Assembly (NCBI GenBank): GCA_023213315.1
Contig: JAKCPI010001944.1
Location: 1-64,000 of the forward strand
Length of the DNA: 64,000 nt
Source: Euborellia annulipes
Taxonomy: Eukaryota > Arthropoda > Insecta > Dermaptera > Anisolabididae
Reading direction: 5' to 3'
Made by a program: the position numbers and the translations under genes. Under the pieces are notes generated by a model. It searched no databases. It saw nothing but the letters and a program-made list of their open reading frames with translations, and had not been told where the DNA came from. Each line of letters opens with the position of its first letter. Position 1 is the first letter of the stretch. Shown piece by piece: positions 23,836-35,500 of the stretch.

Positions 23836-24229
23836 TTATATTTCAGACCGAATTAGTCTAATTATTTATTTGATTTTTTTACCGAATTCGTGAAAAAGGG
23901 AATACTACGAGTCTAGTACTAGTAATTGGCACTTGCTTAATTAGCAAAATAAGTAAAACTATCAAAATCAAAATCCTCACTGAATAAGTTGAAGGGCGTC
24001 CTCAAGGAAAACGTCTCAATGATTTCCTCTACGGAAACCTCCTGAAGGAAATAGACTTGAGGATTTTCTCCAGGCCAACACACAAATTTGCTTTAATAAA
24101 ATTTTATCATATTTTCCAAAATTTATTTAAAATTCCATATATATATATATATAAATTTTAAGCGAAAAACAAAAAAAAAATTTTTTATTTATTTATTTAA
24201 AGATTTTTTGGGGCATCCTTAATAATTGG

Positions 24230-24345
24230 TATCTAATTCATTAGAAATAAATATTTCTCGCTTGGGACGGGAAGCGAACCCGGGACCCCAGGTCATTTTA
24301 TTTGTAGCCACCCTGAGGCCGCCTCTCGAGGTCATTTACGCAGGG
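24230..24345 (-). mobile_element. tRNA-derived SINE remnant
   Basis: The minus strand contains a strong B box within GGGTTCGCTTCCCGTCC and a degenerate A box (GGTGGCTACA...) at tRNA-like spacing. The tail resembles the SINE copies at about 47906 and 49473 (a 'ttggtatctaatt' segment). Confidence 0.5.
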
Positions 24346-24885
24346 AAAACCGACATGTTTATTTATCTATTTTCATTATTAGAATAACGGAACCTCGTAA
24401 TCTCTTTCTGGACAAAGGATATACAGATGGTATGTATTTATAATTAAAAAATTATTAAAATATTTTCAATAATTTATTAGTTCTCGTTGATACTGTTTCG
24501 GCACACCCAATATTCTAATATAAATATTGGACTGCGTCCACACTCTTTCATTTTATATACCTTTTCATTAATTACAATTAAAAAAAGAAAACAATTAAAT
24601 AAATTTATCATTTGAGGTCTTATGCCTTATTATTTTTTCGTTTTTTGAAAATGAATCTCCTTTCAGTCAACGGATTGTTATGAAATTTGTCCAGGAATGG
24701 AGACAAACGTTTTAATTATTACCACAAATTTCGTAAGATTTAGTCCTGAGGATACTGAGCAAAGCGAGGTTCTTGGGCGCCTATTCAGCTCCTTCATTTC
24801 AAATTTTATACCTTCTTGGGGTAAATTTGTAAAGGTTTCATACCTTAAAGATGAATTATTTTGTGAATTAGGCAAGTGTACTATA

Positions 24886-25617
24886 CATAGGCGTAGCCAC
24901 GGGGGGGGGAATTTGGGGGTTCAAACTCCCCCCATTGGACCCAAGCCATGACTAGATATTTAAGCTCTATAATACAAAACACTTTCTCTCTATAATATAG
25001 ATAGAAATATATATTATATATTTCATATATAGGGTAAGAGAAAGTAAAATATAATAATTTTTTCTAGCTTAAAAAAAAAAAATTAAATAAAACTCAAAAA
25101 ATTCAAGAATATTCAGAATTTTTTCATCGAAAAGAATTGATTTTTGTTTTACTTTATAAAAAATTAAAGCCGCTTAAAATTGATTAAATATCGCAAATGG
25201 AAAATAATAAAAATTATTATATAAATAAATTTATTTTCTTTTTTCTTAAAGAGATCTGAGATGGGACTCTGATCAAGAGAAACAGACATTTCGGTATTAT
25301 AGTTGCAGGTTGATGGAGAGTGTTTCCTAGAGGCGGTTTTTGTGTTGTTATGGTTGAATTGTATTGTTGGAATAATAAATATACCAGTTTTTGAGACTAA
25401 TCTCTCCCGTGTTATCTTTTATTTGGCGATGAGTTGAATGAAAAATTGCGGCACTTAATTAAGAAAGGGCGGGCCCGAGCCAGCTCGAGAGGGGTCCAGG
25501 GGGCGGAGTGGCCAGTCATATATTTCATTAGACGCCCTATTAGTCGAGGGGGGGTGGGAGAAGAGAAATCATCCTGAACCCCCCCCCCCATCAAAAATTT
25601 CTGGCTACGCCTATGGT
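24886..25617. mobile_element. MITE with CATAGGCGTAGCCA ends and G/C tracts
   Basis: The left end CATAGGCGTAGCCACGGGGG and right end CTGGCTACGCCTATG are inverted repeats. GTACT stands outside both ends. G and C runs lie just inside each end. A terminal piece of repeat family A (24975-25048) is inside. Confidence 0.65.
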
Positions 25618-26381
25618 ACTGTAGTACCGTTTTTTTTTTTTTTTTTTTCATATTCCTCGGTCATATCGTCATATTAATAAAAATGTCAATTTTGTCCCGT
25701 TTTTAACAAATTATATTTTTTGTGGAAAACTGAACCGCGTCTTAACTGTTATTTATTTCTCGTAAGGCTGGCTTATGCTAAGGAATACGTAAAATTAATT
25801 CCTCCCTTTTGAAATTCGCGTTATGTAGTATGAAAAGTTTTATGATAAGGTGATCGAAATTTGTTGCGTTAGATTACCTCATTGGAGAAATATTCATGGT
25901 ACAATCGTAGCGAAATATACCCCTCTACGTCTAACTAAATTTTTGTATCGGTTCTGTCACCTTTGTAGAATTAGTATGTTTAGTCTATGAACCGTTTGTT
26001 TGTATGCCAATTACAACCAACCTTTATGTATATTATGCATAAAGACGTATAGGCGTACAAAAGACCCCTTCTAATTCTCAACTCTTTTTATAACGCCGCC
26101 CCGTTTTTGACATTACAATTTTTCCGTTTTTGTCACAAGACAATAGTTTAAGCAAGTGCCAATTTCATGTATTAAGCATAGTACTGGATTACTTATTTCA
26201 CGAATTCGATAAAATTAAAACGGAAAAATGAAATACGCAATTAAACTAATTCGGAGTATCGAGATAATCTCAACAACCAATGAAGCTAACATAAGAAAAT
26301 TTCACTTCACATACCGAGGCGCGGATCCCTTCAATAAAACTTTATATATATATATATACATACATATATATATATATAAAA

Positions 26382-26387
26382 TTTATT
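26382..26387 (-). promoter_or_regulatory. polyadenylation signal of botv (AATAAA)
   Basis: TTTATT on the plus strand, read as AATAAA on the minus strand about 40 bases after the botv stop codon. Confidence 0.5.
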
Positions 26388-26425
26388 TTAAAATTAATCT
26401 AGAAAGTATGAAAATAATATTCTTA

Positions 26426-29133
26426 TCATATAAATTTAAAGCATTTTTGCTTGTCATGTGGAATTCTTGTTTTAAATAGAATAGAATCAGCTCGAAATTG
26501 TGTATTTAGTAAAGGCGTATATCCGAAAACCTGAAAAAAAAAAAACAGATAAATAATATTTATAGTCTTAATAGAGTAAAAAAGTAAAAGTGCACTTCAG
26601 AACATCAGAAAAAATTATTATTCATGCGAATAATTAGATTAGATATTTATTTATTTAAAAATATCTACAAAGAAAAATATTTATAAATTATGAAACATAT
26701 CTACCTGTGAGAAAAAATTGATACATTTATGCCTCTCTTGAAAATGTGAATCTGCTTCAGATAAAGAGACCGGGCAGCCAGGGCATCGGAATGTCCATCG
26801 AGACGTAACCTGGCAATCATGAACGATTAGTTTTTTATTTCCGAATTGTTTTATTTTGAATACTAATTACCTTAACGGGAGGTTTTTTTGTTACATGTGA
26901 GACAAGAAAATTCATTGCAATATCTTCACAATTCATATATTCATCCACTTTATCTCGAATAGCTTGAGGAAGCCAATAGGAATATAGATATGTATAGTAT
27001 TTATGGAAAAAGGCAGCCCCTAAAAAACAAATTATCATGTTGAATCTTTATAAGAAAATAAATTAAGATTAAATGTACCTGTTAAGACCATAGAAAGTTC
27101 GCAGGAATAATTAGAGTTGTAAAGCCAGCCTCCATGATTTAAGTCCCAGGCATGAAAGCGACCAGGAAACCCAACGACACGATCTCTTTGCTCCCTCCAG
27201 ACCCTTGAATCGTTTAAAGAATTAATTCATTAGTGTGAGATCGATAGCTGAGTAGATCTTGTAGTAAGAATTAAAGAAAGAGCGAATGTAGCTTTTTTAT
27301 TTCGTTTTTTAGGCACTTCAAGCCGACGTTTCGGTCAGATTTGCGACCATCCTCACGGCTAAAGTGTGTCAATAAAATGCTGGCGCAATTGTGTAAAATA
27401 TTAATGACCATAGGCTATGGTAGATCAATCTAGCCTTGACTCGCATAGCCTATAGTTTTTATTAAATGGCAAAAAATATTTTACACAATTGCGCTATTCG
27501 ACTTTTTGAGGAGTTTTATTGCACACTTCAGCCCTGAGGATGGTCGCAAATCTGACCGAAACGTCGGCTTGAAGTGCCTAAAAACCAAATAAAAATAGCT
27601 GCATTCGTTCTTTCTTTAATCCTTACTACAAGAATTAATTCAATCATTTGAATATCAAATGTTAAATAAAAACTTACCGAAAACCAAACATTATTTCATC
27701 ATGACGTAAATGTGCGTCATCATCCACAGATAGAACTGCTTCTGTTTCAATTACATCATATGGAAGAAATCTATTATTTAAGCTATTTCTGCTTGATTTT
27801 ACCACCTAGAAAAAAATGTGTTTCAAAATACTTTGAGTAATAAATAAATAAAAGTAAATTTATGTGAAGATAAAGTTTCTCGGGTTGTTGAGATTTACTC
27901 GACGTTTCGGCTCTCTTTTTGGATCCATTTTCAAGAGTGTTGGATTGTGAGGTAATTGTGGAGTTCACCAGAGAAATTTTATCTTAACATACATCCAGTA
28001 GCGGAAGTCTTTCGGAAAATATAAAATACTAATTCGTATTTGTTAAGAAACTTGACAAGAAATCTTAATGTAGACGTGGTTACTTGTCATCAATGAGAGG
28101 TTGGATCCTCATAAAAGCAATAAAACCTCAAATGACAACATTTGAAAAATTTTATTATAACTTTAAGTAATTGAGACTTTTTTAGTCGACTCAGCGCTAT
28201 GTTTTGAGATTCGGTTTAACAATAAACAATCTACAAGGCCTACAATTTTAACATACATCAGAATAAATGTTTATTTTAACTCTCAGGACTAATTGTCCTG
28301 TTATGAACCTGACAAATAATTTTACAGGTTCTTTAGTGCTCTCTTTACAGCAAGACAGAATTATATGAGCGTTGTACAGAATTATATATTAATTATTATA
28401 ATATATTTTAGACTTAATTACATTTAATTTATATCCAGCACTCAATCAACCACATCCCGATGATTGGAAAGCAAAGCCATGATGTACAAATCTATTGGTT
28501 TTCCAGTAGAAGGCATTTGAGGTCATGTTTGAAAGAGTTTTCTCTCTTCATACGTTTGATATTGTCAAAGAGGAATTCCGAAGTCTCAGAGAGTCGGCAG
28601 TAAAGGAGAACAGGGTCGTTTGATGGATGGGCATTTGAAGTTCGAGCCCTTTTTCTATCATGAATAGTATTTTTAAAATTAAATAATTCATATATAGGCC
28701 TATATCTAGTCCACCTCTTTGGAAATAAGTCCCTGGCTTTTATGAGGATCCAACCTCTCATTGATGACAAGTGACCACGTCTACATTAAATTATAATACT
28801 ATAAAGAAATATTGTTTTAATAAACTGACGTGAACAGGAACACCAATATCTGGCCAGCGAAGATCTGGAAGAGGAGGTCTTGGTGAATTCCAGACGACAA
28901 CAACTTTATTTAGATAAGGAAGTCCATCTAATCGAGCCAATGAATTCATCAAAACCTAAAAAATTAAATATAATATATATATATAACTGCATAATGAACG
29001 TAGTTTTGGTTTTAAAAGCAAATATTACACGTTGAGGAATGTTTTCAGGGACGTCATTTGGGGGCAATTGCCTATAGTAGGCCTATACAAATTTTACTAA
29101 AAATATTTTTAACAATTCTTTCTCACTATATAA

Positions 29134-29185
<52 letters not shown>

Positions 29186-29500
29186 AAGAGTCTACTGCTA
29201 TTTTTTATATTTTAATCAAAATTAAAAAAAAAAATTGGAATAAATTTTATAAATATTAAACAAAACTCATTGAAACAAACGCAATGCTGACTAAAATCAT
29301 AATTTAAATATACAGTGGAGTTGGTTAAGCTTTATTACAAAAATATAATTGAATATTTTCCGTCTTCTACAGACCTCCAGTTAGACAAACAGACCATTTT
29401 GTGGGACCAAATTTTTTGTACTTAGATGCTCACAATACATGTATTTCTATCAACATTTCTACATCGAATTTTTGAGCAATCGCAATACTATCTCTTTATA

Positions 29501-29548
<48 letters not shown>

Positions 29549-32500
29549 AGAGAAAGTAAAAATGATGAAATTGTAAAAAATTCATTTTATGTAGTATTTT
29601 TTCTCTAAACAGGATTATCAAAATAAATTAGAGGCTCTGCTACTCCTGGAAATCTTGACTATCCGGTATGGAAGGAATTTCAAAATAGCTTTGCTGATTT
29701 CTGAGCTTCGCCCCTAAACACAAACTCACTCACTCACTTAGTATAGAGGATGGTATAGATAAAAATATTTGTTTATATATAAATTAAGAAGCACAGGAAG
29801 TAAATAAATTGTTTGCCCCCTCCTATTTATAACAATATATCAATATGACGTAACAAGGAAACGATGACAAAACAAAATATAAACAAAGAGCCTTACTTGT
29901 TCACGTTCATATGTAAGAATGACCACAGTGAATTGTTCTCTGGGATGATTTCCGCCCAAACTTTCACAAAATTCCTTGCCAGCACCTCCTGCTCCTTGGC
30001 CAATTGGTCGGAAACCTATACCGGAACCTAGAAAAACAAAATATTATTAAAGCTTTTGTGGTTTGGATTATTATTATTATTAGGGGAATTTTTAGTTATA
30101 TATTTGTAATAAATAATTAATACAAAAATGTAGTCTATAACTAAAAATTCTCCTAATAATAAATTATATTATCTTAATAATAAATTTCCGTATATAGCAA
30201 GCAAATAATAAACACTCTGCAATATATAAATAATCTATATATCCTAATAATATAGGAGTGTCTGTCTGTCTGTCCGTCCGTGTCTCGCTCTGTTTGACCA
30301 ACTTTCCGTTGGAATGACGAAATTTTTGCAGTCTAATAGAGGACGTTATAGAGAGTCCAGGAAAAATACTCGGGTCCCGAAATTCCTTTTTGAGTTATTA
30401 ATTCCTAAAGTTACGATTTCTCCCATAGGAAATGTATAGAGAAATATTTATGTATTTTTTGTATTCTATGAATATAAATAAATCCTCACTGGATTGGAAT
30501 AGTAGTAATAATAATTTTTTTGGGTTAGGATCCCAGGCAGTTCGATGATTTTATTTAAGCCATTTGGATACCAACTTAAATAAGAATGCCTGGACCCCCA
30601 ATAGATATATTCATTAATAACGGTTATCGTTTAAAGTCTTATGTGGCCTAAGTTGCCGAAAAGACTGTGTGAATGTGAATGGGAAAAAAGTGTGAGTGTT
30701 TTAAAAAATTTTCGTTTTTTCCTAACATTTTTAAAAATATTAAGAAATATTATATATTGAAAATGGCACTAACCAATAAATTTGGCGTCAGAAGACAATG
30801 TTAAATCAAATGGAAGTTGTGGGTAAAGATGAAAAGGATCACCCCAGTCGTTCCATATTTCATGACCCTAAAAAAATTAAATGTACGCTCTTATCAGCTT
30901 AGCAACACACCTCCTCAAGTTTATTATTATTATTATTGTTAAAAATAATTACCTGTGTAAGAAAAAGAGTAAAGTTTCGACGATATTTTGGTGAAGGGTA
31001 TGGAGGTTCCATTGGACCAAGACTTTCTTCCGGTTCAGCATCAGGTACTATGGCATCAGTTTTCAAAGGCTGCAATCAACGATTGTAAAGTTAAAACTTG
31101 AATAAAATTAAGATAAAAATGAATTACTTACCTGAAAAGTCTCATTGAATACACTTGGAGAAGGTTCTTCAACAGCAGGTCGGGGAGGAATTCCTAAACG
31201 GAATCGAATTAGAGCGATAATAGTGTCAGTAGTGGATTGTACTGATGCAAGATAACGTTCCCAAACAAGTCTTCCTTGACGACGAAATGCCATTAGATCA
31301 GCATCGCCCACAGCTCTGGCAACCAGATGAAGTTCCGTGACTCGGGCCTAAAATTTAATTTCAATAAGTATTTTTTAAATTGATGATTTGACATTTATCT
31401 ATAAATAGACCGATATATAGTAACATTTCCAACATTAAGTCCTCAGATACTCCATGTTACAGTGATCGCCACCCATCTGTTTTTTACATCTGATTATTTT
31501 ATTGTTTTTTAAAAATATGAAAAGTTTTTAATGGAAATTTCGTGGTTCAAACCTAGATAATTTCCAACTTCTTTATTAAAAATAATGAAATAATCAAACA
31601 TAGTATTGGATAGGTGGGTTTTAACTTTGGCATTCAATATAGTCACTGAGATATTCTTAGAACTCCAATAACAAAAGAAAATAATTAAATTCAGTTCGGA
31701 CAACTTTCTCGAAAATTCATATAAGAGATTTTTACTTTCTCTTTATTTTGTATTTAAAGACATTTTTGAAAATGAAAACTTTTTATTTCATAATTAAGAC
31801 TAGAGAAGTGAACGAAATATGTAAAGAAATTTAAAAGGAAAAATGGAAAATTTCAACTATGATAGTTCTCTAGAAATATTAATTTCAAGTAAACTAATTA
31901 TTCATTCAATTTTTTAGTTAATTATAAAGTAAAAAATTCAATTTAAAAATTAAATAGAAAATATAAATAAACAACCTTTGGCAAAAATATAGAAACGCGA
32001 CGCCAGTCTATTACTTCAGCAAAGGGTAATTGTAAATGGTCGCCTAAAATGAGTGGAATTGCGCCAGCTCTGAGGCTTTCGTAAATTCTGGTTTGTATAG
32101 TTGTAGTAGAGACAAGTTCATCATCATTCGGAGCAATAATTAGAGAAAAGGTTGATTCTCGAAGAACAGAATTGCGAGAGCTTTCAGTTCCACATAAAGC
32201 CCATTCGCCAAGATCTTCAGATCCCAAAAGATCATCATTTCCAATTTCATCTTCATTTGTTCTGCTTGTTTTCCAATGAGTAGGCCATCCTCCCTCTTTA
32301 TTGCCGACAGAACAGTCCAAGTTAATCCAAAACCGATCCGATGTTTCATCTGTTAAAATTTTTTTAAAATTATTATTAAATTAATTTTAAATTCAAGTGT
32401 GGAAAATTTTGGGGATCAAATTGTAAGGGGAAGGGCTATTTTTGCTAAATATCTCTATAGCATTTAGTGTAACACTTGCTGCCCTGAGTGTAAGTTAATC

Positions 32501-35500
32501 ATTCTTAGATTATCCACAGATAACTTTAAAGGTACTAGCTATTTGGATTAAGATTAGGATTAAGTGGTATGTGCAGGGCTTTAAGGCGCTGTTCGCATGT
32601 TTTTCCAATAAGATGGCGTTAGGGGTCTTAAAAATTTAGCCAAAAAGCCCAACTATTACGAAAATTTGCCAACAGATGGCAGGGCTATATTTAATTTCTT
32701 TATTTTATATATATTTCTTTCTTTTATATATATTTCTTTATATATATATTTCTTTATTTTCTTCCTGGCTGCATGTGACTATTGGTCATTATAGGTCTTC
32801 GGACCTTATGCACCCATTCCAAAAAAAAAAAAAAAAAAAAAAAATCTCATGCTTTGTTTAATTTTCGTTGATCTTTTAATAATGAATAGTCTATAAATAT
32901 TATTATATATTATATATCATTTAAAACAGCATAAAATATATAAATATAGGCTTATAAGTCATCTGTTAATGCCGGCTGGCTGTTAGACAAGCCTGCCACC
33001 TTTTGCAAGAGTGCTGAACTATTTGGCCGTTAATTTTTGAATAAATACAAAATTTATTTTTGACTTGATCACCACTTTATGTAATCATTATAAGTTGGAT
33101 ATTAATGATTTCTACATATTTAGATTTAGAAAGCTTTTTGCATTTTCTATAAATATAAAAAAAATATTTTTTAATTAATCGTAATTAAAAAAAAGCATTC
33201 TATTATGTAAAATGCCTACGAATTTAAATGATTTAAAAAAACGGCATAAAAAAATACTTTAAAATGCCAAAGTAGTTTCGGACTAAAGATTCAATGTGCC
33301 CTCCTTAAGCCCCTTAAAATAATGTAACAGATTAATAGGATTTATTCCTTCTAGCAGAAACTAAGGGAATTGTGAACATGTGTCATGACCGACGGAGTAG
33401 ACTTCTACCTTCGTTTACACACTCAAAACATCAAATTTTTGAGTTGTGTCAATAACTGTTCCTTCTATCAGTGTATATATTTTTTATAAAGAAATTAATA
33501 TTTAACACTAACCTTGGGTTAATCTCATTAAATGATGAACAATAAAAGTTTCAAGTGAACCAGCTTTAATATAATCGCTTGAAGGTGTTGTGCTTGTTTG
33601 AAAGACTCCTTCAAATGATAGTAAATATTGTCTTCTGGCAGGAGTTAAAGGGGCGCATTCAAGCCAGACATCTCCTCCAGGAGGCCCAAGAAGAGGTGGA
33701 ACAACAATATCAAACCTGCCATCAAATTCAGTTAATTATATTTTATTTTGAAACATAATCAATTAACATTAAAGTTAAAACATTAATCTCATCGAGTGAT
33801 TTATAAAATAATTTTAATAACTCGATATATAAACATAGCTCTCTTCATATGGATCGTTAACATCTGTTAAATTTTAACGTCTGTTTCTAGAGAATATACC
33901 TGTTAATGAATCTAATAATGCTGTTTGAAATAAAATAAAATAAAAAATTTAATACATTTACTTTAGCCTGAGTTTTCCTGCTGAGAACATTGACTGTGCA
34001 ATCATGGCTCGTCCTGTGTTGATACCCTCAAATGGATTTCGTGCTCCTGTTGAACTTCGATGATCCGAAGGGCTTCCAGCACTGGATGATCTAGCTAGAT
34101 TAAGTAATAAATGATTGCGACCATCGCCAGCCCAATAAGGAAGGGCAGAAAGTCGACTAGAAGTGACAGCAGATGAAGGAATGTCAGCCGAAGAAAGTGC
34201 TTCACCAACGAGAACTACATAGAGGCAAGCTTCTCTGGGATCTCTCGTCACATGAGGATTGTAACTGGAACAAGAAGATTTAGATAAGATGCATAGAAAG
34301 TGAATCTAATAATAATTATCTGGATACTAAATGAATACTGAGATATCTTGAGTTAAGGGGCTTCAGGAGGGCACATTGAACTATTGAGCCATTTTAAAGT
34401 ATTTTTTATAAATGATTGAAATTCGTGAGCATTTTACCTTTCAAGTGGCATTGTTAAAATTTTACAGAGCCACCTGAGGGGAAAATAGGGTCTATAAGAT
34501 TTGTTTGCTGAAATTTCGTTCTAATAATATTCCCGGGACTATCCCTTAACTAGCTAAGAATTCCTGAAAATCTGCGATAAACAAGGAAAAAACAATGGGC
34601 TAAGACTATCCCCTTGAAGTACTCCCCTTGTAACTTTTATATTCTTTGATGTTCCCTTTTTTACTTTCTCTTACCTCTATATATGAAATATTCTCTCGCT
34701 CCAAATTCTTGTAAATATTTTTAAATAAAAATATTATTGAGAAAAATTATTGGAAAGAAATGAAGAAAATATCATTATCCCAAAAAGGTCAAATCTTTTA
34801 TTTCCTTTTAGGTTCATTTGAAAGAGAACAAGAAACAATACAATGTCATTCATTTCCAAGTTACAATTTTGTCATATAAGTGAATTTAATGAAATACCAG
34901 GTATATAAAATTTAAGAAATATTTTTTTAAAGCATCATATCTCAAATTCACAAGCAATTTAAAGAAAAGACAATTTCTTTTCATGTAATCAGAAAGTATG
35001 TTTTTCACTTGTGATTGAAGAAGAAACACTATAGGTCTGTTTGATTATGGCTCCGTCCGGCGCATTAAGGAAAAGCGCATTGCTGCGCATGTGATCTTCC
35101 TCACTACGCATGCGCAATATTGCCTGCTGAGAATCTTAGTGGCGAAAGTCCAAAAATTCAACTTTTGAGACTACGAAACTTTGCTAAAACGTCTTCTCTT
35201 TTGAGTGCCAAAGTGGCGAAAATATATTTCCATTCTTTGTTATTGATTCTGGCCTATTCATTTGTTGCCCGGCTATTTATAAAACTTTCAAAGGACTTTT
35301 CTCGAATTGTTCAATTTCGGACATTCGCCATTATGATTCTCAACAGGCGATATTATAATTGATGAATTCACCGTAAGTGATTATATAATTAGTAAAGCAA
35401 AAAGAGGAAAATATTTAATATACCTGAGAGTTTGCCTAAGAGTTGTTTTGACAAAACCCTCCAATTCCCAGCCAGGTCCAAGAAGTGGATATTTTTCAGG

